DNA from: Chryseobacterium panacisoli
GTDB lineage: Bacteria; Bacteroidota; Bacteroidia; Flavobacteriales; Weeksellaceae
Assembly (NCBI RefSeq): GCF_008274625.1
Contig: NZ_VTRU01000001.1
Span: forward strand, 620,001-684,000
Length of the DNA: 64,000 nt
Direction: 5' to 3'
The notes beneath the pieces were generated by a model. That model did no database searches and was not told the origin of the DNA. It saw only the letters and a program-made list of their open reading frames with translations. Of the stretch, positions 1 to 9,314 are shown in pieces. Every line of letters begins with the position of its first letter. Position 1 is the first letter of the stretch. Both the position numbers and the translations under genes were made by a program.

Positions 1-612
1 ATGGAAATATCATCCAAACTGGCTGATGAAAACTGGGAAAGAAATCAAAAATGGAAACCCAAACCTACTGCTAAAGAATCTGCTCCGGCTATGTTTGCTT
101 TTACAGGAGAAGTTTACAGAGGACTGGATGCCAAAACCCTGGATAAAAATGCGGTAGACTACCTGCAGAAAAACTACAGAATGCTTTCCGGGCTTTATGG
201 TCTGCTGAAACCTTCTGATAAAGTAATGCTTTACAGGCTGGAAATGGGACGTCCTTTTGAGTTTGATCAATACAAAAACCTGTATGGATTCTGGAGAGAA
301 AAGATTACAGAACAACTGAATTCTGAGATGAAAAAAGGAGAAATACTTCTTCACCTTGCCAGCAATGAATATGGAAAAGTAATCGACAGAAAAAAGCTGA
401 ATCATAAAGTGATCGATTTTGATTTTTACGAATTAAAAGAAGGAAAACTGAAAACTATCGTTGTATACACCAAGCATGCAAGAGGCCTTGTGGTAAGATT
501 TTGTGCTGAAACTAACGCTAAAACCCTGGAAGATGTAAAAGCATTCAACTATGAGGGGTACAGAATTGATGAAGAGAAGTCTACAGATACTAAACTGGTT
601 TTTACAAGATAA
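1..612 (+). CDS. yaaA: YaaA family peroxide-stress protein (5' end outside window)
   Basis: YaaA (DUF328/DUF2400-type UPF0246) proteins protect against peroxide stress by limiting free intracellular iron. The visible 203 residues align with the E. coli protein as I remember it from about residue 50 onward: a MEISSKLA segment, then the family signatures RMLSGLYG, YRLEMG, LASNEY and KHARG. The ATG at position 1 is therefore probably an internal methionine, and about 50 N-terminal residues lie upstream of the window. The stop codon directly abuts the start of the next gene, so the two are probably co-transcribed. The family call is strong; the molecular mechanism is general family knowledge. Confidence 0.9.
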   Translation: MEISSKLADENWERNQKWKPKPTAKESAPAMFAFTGEVYRGLDAKTLDKNAVDYLQKNYRMLSGLYGLLKPSDKVMLYRLEMGRPFEFDQYKNLYGFWREKITEQLNSEMKKGEILLHLASNEYGKVIDRKKLNHKVIDFDFYELKEGKLKTIVVYTKHARGLVVRFCAETNAKTLEDVKAFNYEGYRIDEEKSTDTKLVFTR

Positions 613-1461
613 ATGACGATTTCAGCATTTAAAAAATATTTCAAAACAGAACTTTCCGGTCTTTACACTGAATCGGAAAGTATTTTTTTATCTTCCCTAT
701 TCATCCATCAGATCGTAGGTTTTGATCATTTCCAGCAAAGAAGATTTTCTGAGCAGGAACTTCTGACAGATGATGAAGAAAAACTTGGTCACCTGGTTTC
801 AGAACTTAAAACAGGAAGACCTTATCAACAGATTCTCGGAGAAACTGAGTTTTATGGGATGAAGTTCTTTGTGGATGAAAACGTACTCATTCCCCGCCCT
901 GAAACAGAAGAGCTGCTGGAAATTGCGATCAGAGAGATTCAACGTTTAAAGCTTAATATTCCGAGATTAAAGATTCTGGATATAGGAACCGGCAGTGGAG
1001 TGATTCCTCTGGTTTTAAAGAAACATTTTCCTGAAGCTATAGTTTCATCGATAGATTTTTCTGAAAAAGCACTGGAGACTGCCCGAAAAAATGCAGATTA
1101 TCATCAATTGGAAATACAATTCATTCATGCTGATTATCTCCATTTTGAGCCAATTGAAAGCTTTGATATTATTATTTCAAATCCGCCGTATATAGGTATT
1201 GAAGAAGAGATTGAAATTGCGGATTCTGTGAAAGAATTTGAGCCTAAAATGGCTCTTTTCTCCCCTACTTCCGATGCTCTGATCTTTTACAAAAAAATAG
1301 CAGAAGATGCTAAGAAGCATCTGAATGAGGACGGGCTTTTGTTTTTAGAAATCAATCAGAAATTAGGTCCGGAAACCTTGGAACTCTATCAATATTTCTC
1401 TAACGCTCAATTATTGAAGGATTTATCTGAAAATGACAGGTTCATTTATGGAAGAAAATAA
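613..1461 (+). CDS. prmC: Peptide chain release factor N5-glutamine methyltransferase PrmC
   Basis: PrmC methylates the GGQ glutamine of release factors RF1 and RF2 using S-adenosylmethionine, which is needed for efficient translation termination. The 282-residue protein has the usual length. It carries an N-terminal helical substrate-binding part, the RPETEE motif at about 95-100, the SAM-binding loop DIGTGSG at 123-129 and the catalytic NPPY at 190-193. The ATG follows the yaaA stop codon without any spacer, suggesting translational coupling. HemK-type methyltransferases of other specificity are possible, but the NPPY-plus-N-domain layout makes PrmC by far the best reading. Confidence 0.95.
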   Translation: MTISAFKKYFKTELSGLYTESESIFLSSLFIHQIVGFDHFQQRRFSEQELLTDDEEKLGHLVSELKTGRPYQQILGETEFYGMKFFVDENVLIPRPETEELLEIAIREIQRLKLNIPRLKILDIGTGSGVIPLVLKKHFPEAIVSSIDFSEKALETARKNADYHQLEIQFIHADYLHFEPIESFDIIISNPPYIGIEEEIEIADSVKEFEPKMALFSPTSDALIFYKKIAEDAKKHLNEDGLLFLEINQKLGPETLELYQYFSNAQLLKDLSENDRFIYGRK

Positions 1462-1488
1462 GTAATTTTGCTTCCAGACCCTTAACCT

Positions 1489-2511
1489 ATGAAAACTTTG
1501 ATATGGAATACCTTCATTGGTATTTCCCTGATTCTGTCGTTAACATCCTGCAAACAGCATCCTCAGGATGTTGTGAATGAATATTATAAGAAAGGAGAAT
1601 TCAACGGCTCTGTTCTGATTGTGAAAGACGGCAGGATGGTATGTGATACTGCCCTGGGTTTCCGCAATATTGAAAAAAGGCTCCGGTCTGATAAAAATAC
1701 TTCTTTTTATATTGCCTCTCTCAGCAAGGCTTTTACTGCGGCAGCGATTATGATTTCAGAGCAAAAAGGTTTGTTGAAGCTGGATGATAAGGCTTCTCAG
1801 TTCATTGAACTTCCTGAATATGCTGAAAATATCACCATCAGGCAGCTTTTGCACCATACATCGGGAATCAGTGATTATGAGAATTTATTTTCGAAAAAAG
1901 GATTAACCAATAAGGAAGTGATTGACTGGCTGTTTAGTCTTAAAAATCTTGATTTCACTCCTGACAGTAAGTTTAAATACAGCAACAGCGGATATATCAT
2001 TCTTTCTCAGATTATCGAAAAAGTTTCCGGGAAATCTTATGGTACTTTGATCAATGAGCAGATTATGATTCCTTTGAAGATGAACAATACCTATGTGTAT
2101 GAATCTTCTACAGTGATCCCCAATAAGGCATCAGGATATAATCAGCAAAAGAAACCTGATGATTATTCAATCTTAACAACTGGTGACGGCGGAATTTATT
2201 CTACTCCTGAAGATCTGTATAAATTTGATCAGGCCCTACGGAATTATACCTTAATCAGTAAAGAAAATACAGATCTTATGTATACCCCTGCAAAACTAAC
2301 TGGCGGACAGATTTCAAACTATGGATTTGCCTGGTTTATAGAAGATGAAAAGGGTAGAAAAACCGCAATGCATACAGGCGGTCTGAATGGCTTCAAAGCT
2401 TTATTCTGGAGAGATCTGGAACATAACAGCTGTATTATAGCGCTTACCAATCAGGGAGAAGCGTTTCCTTTGGGTAACTTTTTAAATGATATCAAAAAAA
2501 ATATTCAATAA
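1489..2511 (+). CDS. Serine hydrolase lipoprotein (beta-lactamase class C fold)
   Basis: This 340-residue protein has a lipoprotein signal peptide ending in LTSC (Cys21), so it should be membrane-anchored outside the cytoplasm. It shows the three active-site motifs of the class C beta-lactamase/DD-peptidase fold: SLSK at 77-80 (nucleophile Ser77, Lys80), YSN at about residue 160 and HTGG near the C terminus. Proteins of this group act as D-alanyl carboxypeptidases, esterases or peptidases; substrate cannot be read from sequence. It starts 27 bp after prmC on the same strand. There is no sign that it is a true antibiotic-degrading lactamase. Confidence 0.85.
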   Translation: MKTLIWNTFIGISLILSLTSCKQHPQDVVNEYYKKGEFNGSVLIVKDGRMVCDTALGFRNIEKRLRSDKNTSFYIASLSKAFTAAAIMISEQKGLLKLDDKASQFIELPEYAENITIRQLLHHTSGISDYENLFSKKGLTNKEVIDWLFSLKNLDFTPDSKFKYSNSGYIILSQIIEKVSGKSYGTLINEQIMIPLKMNNTYVYESSTVIPNKASGYNQQKKPDDYSILTTGDGGIYSTPEDLYKFDQALRNYTLISKENTDLMYTPAKLTGGQISNYGFAWFIEDEKGRKTAMHTGGLNGFKALFWRDLEHNSCIIALTNQGEAFPLGNFLNDIKKNIQ

Positions 2512-2516
2512 AGAAG

Positions 2517-2876
2517 ATGATTATTCAATCTCACGAAATTAATACGATAAAAATTGCAGAAGTTATTTCTGATCATATTATTATCCAATCTGTGCAGGAT
2601 GGACTGGACCTGATGGGAAATGTTTATTATCAAGGTTTTGACAAAGTAATTCTCTATGAAAAAAACATCACTCCTGAATTCTTCGATTTAAAAACAAAAA
2701 TCGCAGGTGAAATTCTTCAAAAATTCTCAAACTATCGTATCGGACTGGCTATTGTAGGTGATTTCGACAAATACAAAAGCAAGAGTCTGAAGGACTTTAT
2801 TTTTGAAAGTAACAAAACAAAGCACGTAAACTTTCTGAAATCACTGGAAAATGCGTTAGCTAATTTATCAAAATAA
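2517..2876 (+). CDS. DUF4180 domain-containing protein
   Basis: A 119-residue protein matching the pattern of the uncharacterised DUF4180 family: a short alpha/beta domain with the segments DGLDLMGN, GFDKVILYEKNITPEFFDL and FSNYRIGLAIVGDF. It has no signal peptide or membrane segment and is presumably cytosolic. It begins 5 bp after the serine hydrolase stop and probably shares its transcript. Function is unknown; family membership is from recall of the conserved motif set. Confidence 0.75.
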   Translation: MIIQSHEINTIKIAEVISDHIIIQSVQDGLDLMGNVYYQGFDKVILYEKNITPEFFDLKTKIAGEILQKFSNYRIGLAIVGDFDKYKSKSLKDFIFESNKTKHVNFLKSLENALANLSK

Positions 2877-3422
2877 ATTCTTTTTCAGCTGATTACGTCC
2901 AAAATACATCACTTATTCTATTTTTTTAACATCTACATTTTTTTTGCAAAACAGCATATTTCAAAAAAATATAGTGATTGAATGTTAAAAATAATCTGTT
3001 TATTTTACCATATTCGCAAAAAAATTAATTCAATAAGTAATGATTTAATCAACAAACAAAGTTAAATTAAAATTAATCTCATAAAACACACATAATAAGT
3101 AGTTTATTCGTATATTTGCAAAAACACAAGGACAATGAATTTTACTATTCTAAAAACTTATATTTTATATAAGGCTACTTAACTCAATTCTCTTTTCGAC
3201 TCTTTCAGATAAGACATAGATTGTCTCTATGACATATGCTTGTTGTATCTGTTACTTTGGAAACCGATGGTGTCTTCATGCTATATTATGGTATAATTCA
3301 TTGTTTGGATGAGTTACAGGGTATTATTTTCAAAATAAATTAAGCTGGCAGAAAGTAATTTCATAAAAAAAAACAACACAAAAAAACATACAACACACAG
3401 ACAAAAAATTATTAAAGACATC
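2877..3422 (+). other. 546-bp AT-rich intergenic region with long leader
   Basis: No gene of normal size is visible. A TATATTTG box lies at 3111-3118, about 300 bp before the next gene, implying an unusually long 5' leader. The leader contains a perfect 6-bp hairpin (CATAGA/TCTATG, 3215-3231) and a 15-codon ATG ORF at 3135-3182 preceded by AAGGA. None of these elements has independent support. Confidence 0.5.
3111..3118 (+). promoter_or_regulatory. Putative -7 promoter element TATATTTG
   Basis: Exact match to the Bacteroidota TAnnTTTG element, the only good match in the gap before the secreted-protein pair at 3423. No clear TTG is seen at the usual upstream spacing. Confidence 0.5.
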
Positions 3423-3995
3423 ATGATTAAAAAATTATTTCTACCAATCGTTTTAGTAAGTTCTTTTTCTTTTGCACAGATAGGGATTAACACATCTACA
3501 CCTGACGGAAGCGCTATTCTGGATGTTTACAGTCAAAACAAAGGAATGCTGATATCAAGACTTACTACTGCAAAAAGAGACGCTATTTCCAATCCGGCCA
3601 ACTCGCTTCTTATTTATGATACTGATAAGAAATGTTTAAGCCAGAATATCGGAACACCTACCAAGCCTGATTGGCTATGTATCAGTAGTAATGCTGTAAA
3701 AATGTTTTACATGCCTAGTGTTTCTTTTGACACTTCTACCAACGCTACGGGCAGAACAAAAGATTTATATACGTTGTATAAAACCCAGTTCGGGTCTCCA
3801 AAAGCGAAGAGCACCAGCGCTCCTGCATCTATTCCTTTTTTCCCATCAAGCAAAGACATTTATTACTATGTGACCGATGCTGATCCTAATGTATTCAGTA
3901 ATATTTCTATTTCTGATGATGGTTTAATGACCTATGACGTAAAAGCTGCAGCCACAGACTGTTCATTTATTAATATTGTTTTTGTTGTTAAATAA
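3423..3995 (+). CDS. Secreted protein of unknown function
   Basis: A 190-residue protein with a signal peptide (MIKKLF, hydrophobic core, cleavage near SFAQ). After the signal comes a motif block common in flavobacterial exported proteins: GINTSTPDGSAILDV, KGMLISRLTTAKRDAI, NPANSLLIYDTD and a cysteine pair around 65-76. This block often precedes adhesin-like or structural surface proteins; no catalytic motif is seen. It lies 7 bp before a lectin-like secreted protein and both probably belong to one surface-protein operon. No T9SS tail is visible. Confidence 0.65.
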   Translation: MIKKLFLPIVLVSSFSFAQIGINTSTPDGSAILDVYSQNKGMLISRLTTAKRDAISNPANSLLIYDTDKKCLSQNIGTPTKPDWLCISSNAVKMFYMPSVSFDTSTNATGRTKDLYTLYKTQFGSPKAKSTSAPASIPFFPSSKDIYYYVTDADPNVFSNISISDDGLMTYDVKAAATDCSFINIVFVVK

Positions 3996-4002
3996 CTGAG
4001 CT

Positions 4003-5544
4003 ATGATAAGAAATACCTCAATTGTGCAACACAAAATGTTTTTGTTTATTCTTTTCTTATTTATTTTCTCACAAAATATTCAGGCGCAGAATGAACAAGG
4101 AACGGGCTATCCGTATTTTGTCAATTTTACACAGGGATTACAGCCTCAGGAAGCTTATAAAGTAGCGACCAGCGGAGTACAGAATGATGCCACCTTTACC
4201 ACAGATGGATTGCGGCTTACCCGAAGTGTGAATAATATTTCGGGAGGGGTTATACTCGCTGATAAAATATTCAAAAGTGATCAGGGAATCAAATTTGAGT
4301 TTGAATTTGCTATCTATGGCGGAAATACGAACGGAGGAGACGGTATTTCTATATTTTTGGTAGATGGATCTATTCCTAAGGAACAGCTTAATCTCGGATA
4401 CTTTGGTGGAGGATTAGGATATAGTTTTGTACGTGGAGGCGAATCCACAGAAGGACTTAGAGGGGCCTATCTTGGGATAGGACTGGATGAATTCGGGAAC
4501 TTTAAAACAAGTTTTAACCAAGGTGAAAGAGTCAGAAATGGAATTTTTGGCGTAACATTAGCTGACGGGCGTAGCAATATTTCTTTAAGAGGTAAACGTG
4601 GAAACCAGTACCTCTCATCAGCTGAACCTGCGGGATACAATGGCTATCCATTGCTTTACAGTACAGCTACCAATGCTGCTCCTTCCAGTAATAACAGATC
4701 TGCTTATCTGGACACTACAACGGGAAAATATATAGGTATTAAAAACACAACTCTTCAGCAATTCAGCATTGAAAGCGGCGGAACAACCTTTCCTCTCAAT
4801 GAAAATGATGCAAAATTCCGTAAAGCGTATGTCACATTGGTTCCCAATCCTGCTGGCGGTTACAATATAACCCTGGAAATACAGCACGGAACTGTGAAAG
4901 AAACAGTAATTGATAATTATTATTATCCAACTTCTCTGAAATATACTGAAACTACAATATCCAACAGTACGGTAAGAACTCTGGATACCTCAGCACCTTC
5001 AACTTTCAGAATTGGATTTGCTGCTTCTACAGGAGCGGCTAAAAATATACATTTATTAAGAAACTTAGGCGTTACCAGACCTTATGCTGCAGAAGTAACA
5101 GATGATCTGTTTGCAGGATGCCCGGGGATAAAATCAATTTATTATCCTTTGCTGAATGATGCGGCTTATTCTTCAGCAGGTGGTCAAAACCCGCCAACAC
5201 TTTCATATAATAACCTTGATTTCAATTCGTTTCGTTTTTTGGATAATAATGGAGCTCTGATTCCGAATATAACTGGTGGTGTTTATACTAACAGCCAAGG
5301 AACATGGACCTACTTTCCCACTACCGGAGCGCTTTCTTTCAAACCTGCTGTGGGCTTCACAGGAGTTGCCCAGGTACAGTATGATATTAAAGGCGGTGGA
5401 AGCAATGGTGCTGAAGCTCCTTATAATAAGGAAGAATACAGATCATTGCCGGCACTGGTACAGGTAAATGTTTCAAGTGCCAATAACTGCAGCAAAGCCT
5501 GCGTTATTTCCAACAAAAATGTAACTCAGAAAATAACAAGATAA
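4003..5544 (+). CDS. Secreted protein with L-type-lectin-like domain
   Basis: A 513-residue exported protein. The hydrophobic signal segment runs from about residue 12 to 28 and ends in NIQAQ; initiation at the second methionine (position 4036) would give a more typical signal peptide. Residues about 35-350 resemble a legume/L-type lectin jelly roll, with GGVILADKIF, FEFEFAIYGG and NGGDGISIFLVDG. A C-terminal beta-rich module of about 150 residues follows, ending near a cysteine pair (NNCSKAC). The carbohydrate-binding role is inferred from fold similarity. A strong terminator follows immediately. Confidence 0.65.
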   Translation: MIRNTSIVQHKMFLFILFLFIFSQNIQAQNEQGTGYPYFVNFTQGLQPQEAYKVATSGVQNDATFTTDGLRLTRSVNNISGGVILADKIFKSDQGIKFEFEFAIYGGNTNGGDGISIFLVDGSIPKEQLNLGYFGGGLGYSFVRGGESTEGLRGAYLGIGLDEFGNFKTSFNQGERVRNGIFGVTLADGRSNISLRGKRGNQYLSSAEPAGYNGYPLLYSTATNAAPSSNNRSAYLDTTTGKYIGIKNTTLQQFSIESGGTTFPLNENDAKFRKAYVTLVPNPAGGYNITLEIQHGTVKETVIDNYYYPTSLKYTETTISNSTVRTLDTSAPSTFRIGFAASTGAAKNIHLLRNLGVTRPYAAEVTDDLFAGCPGIKSIYYPLLNDAAYSSAGGQNPPTLSYNNLDFNSFRFLDNNGALIPNITGGVYTNSQGTWTYFPTTGALSFKPAVGFTGVAQVQYDIKGGGSNGAEAPYNKEEYRSLPALVQVNVSSANNCSKACVISNKNVTQKITR

Positions 5545-5552
5545 TTTGATAC

Positions 5553-5576
5553 AAACCAGCTTTTAAAAGCTGGTTT
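5553..5576 (+). terminator. Intrinsic terminator after the lectin-like gene
   Basis: Perfect 8-bp stem AAACCAGC/GCTGGTTT (the loop TTTTAAAA is itself self-complementary) followed by a T run, 8 bp after the stop codon. It sits between convergent genes. Confidence 0.85.
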
Positions 5577-5598
5577 TTTATTTTCAACAGAATGAAAA

Positions 5599-6570
5599 TT
5601 AGTGTTTTTTATTTTCAATAAAATACTGAACAGCATCTTCGATTGCCTTATCAACCGATTGATATTGAACACTTAACTCTTTTATTGATTTCTGATTAGA
5701 ATAATAGTTACAGATCTGCAGAGCCTTCATATTGGAGCTACTGAGATTTGTTTTTACATTTAATTTTCTCAGTCCGTCGCCTATTAATCCAAGGAAACTC
5801 AAAGCCCTGTTCGGAATGGCTATCATGATTGGATTCTGATTGGTAATCCTGTTTACTTTCTCAAAAAATTCTTTATAGCTCAAATTTTCATTGGCTAGGA
5901 GATATTTTTCATCAGTCTTTCCGTATTCAACAGCATTTAAAATTCCGTTGGCAGCATCTTCCACATGTACAAAGTTCTTCCCTCCTTTCGGATAAAAAAC
6001 CAACTTCTTTTTCCAGGTCCAAAAGATGATTTTCCCGGAACTCGGTTTACTGTCATAGGCTCCGATCATAAAAGTTGGGTTAACGATAATAATGTCTGTA
6101 TTGTTACAGTTCTTTAAAAGATAATCTTCAGCTTCCAGCTTACTTTGGGCATACAGTGAATGGGTAAAGGGGTATAGCTGCGGAGCCTTTTCATTTCCCC
6201 GGAAAGCCGTATTTCCATACCCTAAGGTATTTGCCGTGCTTACGAACAAAAACTTTTTTACACCTGCTGATTCTGCACAGGTAAACAGATTTACAGTTGT
6301 TTCATAATTCACTTTTCTGTATTCTTCATAACGTATAAGATTCTGACGTGTCTCTGCAGCGATATGAATGATACAGTCAACATCTTTGAGTAACAATGAA
6401 AGATCGGATGAAAGATCTGCTTCCATCAGCTTTAGATTTTCGTTTTCTTCGCCCAGCCAGCCACTTTTCTTACGCACCAGAGCAATAACAGAATAACCAT
6501 TTTGTAATAATTTAATAATAACATTAGTTCCCAGAAGTCCTGTTGCTCCGGTTACACATACTTTTTTCAT
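5599..6570 (-). CDS. NAD-dependent epimerase/dehydratase family protein (extended SDR)
   Basis: A 323-residue extended short-chain dehydrogenase. The N terminus carries the Rossmann motif TGATGLLGTN, followed by DCIIHIAAET and the catalytic YxxxK as YAQSK with the upstream serine in VSTAN. The group includes sugar epimerases, dihydroflavonol-type reductases and steroid-type dehydrogenases; substrate is not predictable here. Its ATG overlaps the stop of the upstream SDR gene by 4 bp, so the two enzymes are translationally coupled and probably act on related substrates. Confidence 0.8.
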   Translation of the reverse strand: MKKVCVTGATGLLGTNVIIKLLQNGYSVIALVRKKSGWLGEENENLKLMEADLSSDLSLLLKDVDCIIHIAAETRQNLIRYEEYRKVNYETTVNLFTCAESAGVKKFLFVSTANTLGYGNTAFRGNEKAPQLYPFTHSLYAQSKLEAEDYLLKNCNNTDIIIVNPTFMIGAYDSKPSSGKIIFWTWKKKLVFYPKGGKNFVHVEDAANGILNAVEYGKTDEKYLLANENLSYKEFFEKVNRITNQNPIMIAIPNRALSFLGLIGDGLRKLNVKTNLSSSNMKALQICNYYSNQKSIKELSVQYQSVDKAIEDAVQYFIENKKH

Positions 6571-7352
6571 GCTTCAATTTCTCTTTTTATAGCCTGGGTC
6601 ATCAGTGGAAGTTTGATCCATATGGGTAAAATTCTCATCATCAGCCAGCTGATAGGGTTCACCATAATTACGGAATCTTTTTTAAACAGCTGACGAATAC
6701 AGTATGATGCTACTTTATCAGGATTTAAAAGGGTCAGTCTTCCTATGAAACCTTGCTTTTCTATTCTTTTACAGACATCCGTATTGGTTTTCATGGCACC
6801 TGGATTCACCACACTTACAAAGACATTGGTATCTTTCAATTCTTCATGCAGCCCTCTGGAAAATGAATGGATAAAGCTTTTGGAAGCAGGATATACGGTT
6901 TTAAAACCTATGGGAGAAAAGGCGGCCATACTGGATACATTCAAAATATAGGCTTTGGGCTGTTTTAAAAGATTGGGGAGCAACTGGTGCGTAATCAGAG
7001 AAGTTGCTGTTACATTGACCTGCAGAATGGTATTGATATAATCCGGAGAGGCTTCTGTGAATTTTTTAGTTCCTCCAAGTCCTGCATTGTTGATCAGGAT
7101 ATGAATATCAAAAGAACGGTTAAGCCATTCTGTAAGCTTCATGACATTATCATTGACAGAAAGATCTGTTTCGTAGTAATGAACTTTTACATCATACAAT
7201 TTTTCCAACTCTCGGGACAACTCTTTAAGATTCTGATCCGGAAGGCTTACAAGAATGACATTGATCTTTTTCCTGGCCAGATTTTCAGCAAATGATTTGC
7301 CCAGTCCCTGACTAGCTCCTGTGACTACAGCATATGATTCTTTGGTATCCAT
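6567..7352 (-). CDS. Short-chain dehydrogenase/reductase
   Basis: A 261-residue classical SDR: cofactor motif TGASQGLGKS near residue 13, NNAG at about 87-90, catalytic Ser in LNVSSMAAF and YPASK. The C-terminal part has hydrophobic segments (WLMMRILPIW), as in membrane-associated fatty-acyl or steroid-type SDRs. It is the first gene of a two-gene unit with the extended SDR downstream, which it overlaps by 4 bp. A membrane AraC-type regulator gene ends upstream on the same strand, so it may be regulated by that protein, but this is only context. Confidence 0.85.
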   Translation of the reverse strand: MDTKESYAVVTGASQGLGKSFAENLARKKINVILVSLPDQNLKELSRELEKLYDVKVHYYETDLSVNDNVMKLTEWLNRSFDIHILINNAGLGGTKKFTEASPDYINTILQVNVTATSLITHQLLPNLLKQPKAYILNVSSMAAFSPIGFKTVYPASKSFIHSFSRGLHEELKDTNVFVSVVNPGAMKTNTDVCKRIEKQGFIGRLTLLNPDKVASYCIRQLFKKDSVIMVNPISWLMMRILPIWIKLPLMTQAIKREIEA

Positions 7353-7511
7353 ACGTTTACATTTTATGGTACAAAGCTATCATGAAACACATCCTTACAT
7401 GTTCCGGATTATCTGAACGAACTGATTTTCGAGAAATAAAAACAAAATGATTAAATACTTAATAATCAATAAATTAAACCAAAACAAAAGTAAAACTTTA
7501 TAAATCGGAAC

Positions 7512-8600
7512 TTATTTTTTGAATTCAGAGGGGGTCTGTCCCGTCACTTTTTTAAAAGTTGTATTAAAAGAAGTTTTGGAATTGAATCCGGATTCGTAAG
7601 CAATTCCCAGGATTGATAATTTACTATTTGATTCCTTCAGAAGCTTTTGGGCATATTCTACTCTGAATTCATTTACATATTGGAAGAAATTCTTTCCAAA
7701 ACCCGTATTGATGACATACGACAGATGATGAGTAGAAACGGACAGCATTTCGGCCAGCCTGATCAGATTAAGTTCACTGTCAAGATAAGGTTTCTGTATT
7801 TCCATAAGTCTTTCAAGTGAGGTTTTGATCTTTACCAATTCTTCATCAGAGATTAGTTTTCTCTTTATCTCCTCAGAATCGGAATCTTCATTGATAGAGA
7901 TCAGTTCTTCTCTCTGCTTTTCTTCTAAAGGATAGATTTCCCTTTGTTTCAGAGAATAATACCCCACCCAGTAGATCACAAGTAAAAAAACAGTATTGAT
8001 AAAGAAATTCAGTGATTTGGGATCATAGAAAAGATTATATATCACATAAATGATATTCACAATAAGAAGTACCAGAATGATATATTCAAGCCAATTCAGA
8101 TTGATTCCTTCAGTATTGGAAGAAAACTGCTGAATCTTGCGCTGGTGTTTTCTGATGGTAATATAAGAAAGTCCGGTGTAAAACAGTGCCTGAATCAGGA
8201 TCAGAATAACACTCAGATATTCAAACGGTGATTCATAACCGAGTTTTACTAAGATAAGACACAACAGGAAGGCTGCCGGAAGTAACAGAAATCTAACATC
8301 TCTGATTTTGAAAGTAAAAGAGGGATTGGTAAAGAACAATACACTCAAGTAAAAAACAATCGGGGTGAAAAACTGAATACATCTGACGAAAAAGAGAGAA
8401 TGAAACTCAACCACCACACCTGTGATGAGAAACAAAACCTCATCCAGCCAGAAGGTAGACCACAGAAAAAGAAATATTCCAAACCAGAAATTGGCTTTAC
8501 GGTTTACTTTCAGAGGATTGGCCAGCTTCAGCAGAGAAAGCAAAACCAATGAACCATAGATAAGTATCACGATGAAACTGTTTAACTCTGATGTGTTCAT
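7512..8600 (-). CDS. AraC-family regulator with N-terminal membrane domain
   Basis: The protein has several predicted membrane helices in its first half, then a charged linker (EDSDSEEIKRK) and a C-terminal AraC-type DNA-binding domain. The domain shows AEMLSVSTHHLSYVIN for the first helix-turn-helix and YESGFNSKTSFNTTFKKVTGQTPSEF for the second half. This sensor architecture is common in flavobacteria. The longer frame begins with TTG at 8621, so the ATG at 8600 was chosen. It follows the rhomboid gene by about 30 bp. A close architectural relative lies at 57433-58587. Confidence 0.85.
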   Translation of the reverse strand: MNTSELNSFIVILIYGSLVLLSLLKLANPLKVNRKANFWFGIFLFLWSTFWLDEVLFLITGVVVEFHSLFFVRCIQFFTPIVFYLSVLFFTNPSFTFKIRDVRFLLLPAAFLLCLILVKLGYESPFEYLSVILILIQALFYTGLSYITIRKHQRKIQQFSSNTEGINLNWLEYIILVLLIVNIIYVIYNLFYDPKSLNFFINTVFLLVIYWVGYYSLKQREIYPLEEKQREELISINEDSDSEEIKRKLISDEELVKIKTSLERLMEIQKPYLDSELNLIRLAEMLSVSTHHLSYVINTGFGKNFFQYVNEFRVEYAQKLLKESNSKLSILGIAYESGFNSKTSFNTTFKKVTGQTPSEFKK

Positions 8601-8631
8601 TGGTTTTGATATTTTAAGCAAAAATAGTCTT

Positions 8632-9273
8632 TTATCCTATTCGCTTCCTTACAAAAATTTCATATCCAAGGTAAATTAACGGAAGCGACATGATTCCTAA
8701 GAAAAGGATATTGCTCATGGCCAGCTGCGGATGCATTACAATAGAGTAAACGAGTCCGAAAAAAGCTCCTCCAAGGTGAGCGGCATGGCCAAGATTATCC
8801 CATTGTTTAGGATTCAGCATCATGTATACAGAATATCCGAAATATAATGTTCCAAATAACCATCCCGGTAAGAAATTGACACTGATCTCATTCGGTGCCA
8901 TGGCTATGGATGCAAAAATAATTCCCGAAACCGCTCCTGATGCTCCAATAGCAGAATACCAAGGCTGGTTTTTATAAATCTGTAAACTGAATAGATTTCC
9001 TAAAATCATTGATCCAAAATAAAGAATCAAAAATCCTGTTTCTCCAAAGAAACTAATGACTACTCCCTGGAAAAAATACAGGGAAAGCATATTAAAAAAT
9101 AAGTGCATAAAGTCTGCATGCAAAAATGCAGAACTGATCAGCCTTATATATTCTTTACGGTTTGCAATGGCTCCAACATTGAATTTATATTTTTCAAATA
9201 ATGCTGTATTGTTGAATCCCATGTAACTAAAAATACATGTGGCCGCCATGATAATTAAAACAACTATATTCAT
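8632..9273 (-). CDS. Rhomboid family intramembrane serine protease
   Basis: A 213-residue polytopic membrane protein. It has the rhomboid catalytic dyad: Ser in GASGAVSG (Ser112) and His in HAAHLGG (His166). The upstream HADFMHLFFNML segment corresponds to the conserved HxxxN region of transmembrane helix 2. Rhomboids cleave transmembrane substrates within the bilayer; the substrate here is unknown. It is followed by the AraC gene on the same strand with a very short gap, so co-transcription is likely. Confidence 0.9.
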   Translation of the reverse strand: MNIVVLIIMAATCIFSYMGFNNTALFEKYKFNVGAIANRKEYIRLISSAFLHADFMHLFFNMLSLYFFQGVVISFFGETGFLILYFGSMILGNLFSLQIYKNQPWYSAIGASGAVSGIIFASIAMAPNEISVNFLPGWLFGTLYFGYSVYMMLNPKQWDNLGHAAHLGGAFFGLVYSIVMHPQLAMSNILFLGIMSLPLIYLGYEIFVRKRIG

Positions 9274-9314
9274 CGTATGTTTCTTATGTTATAATTAAAC
9301 AGACACTGTATGGT

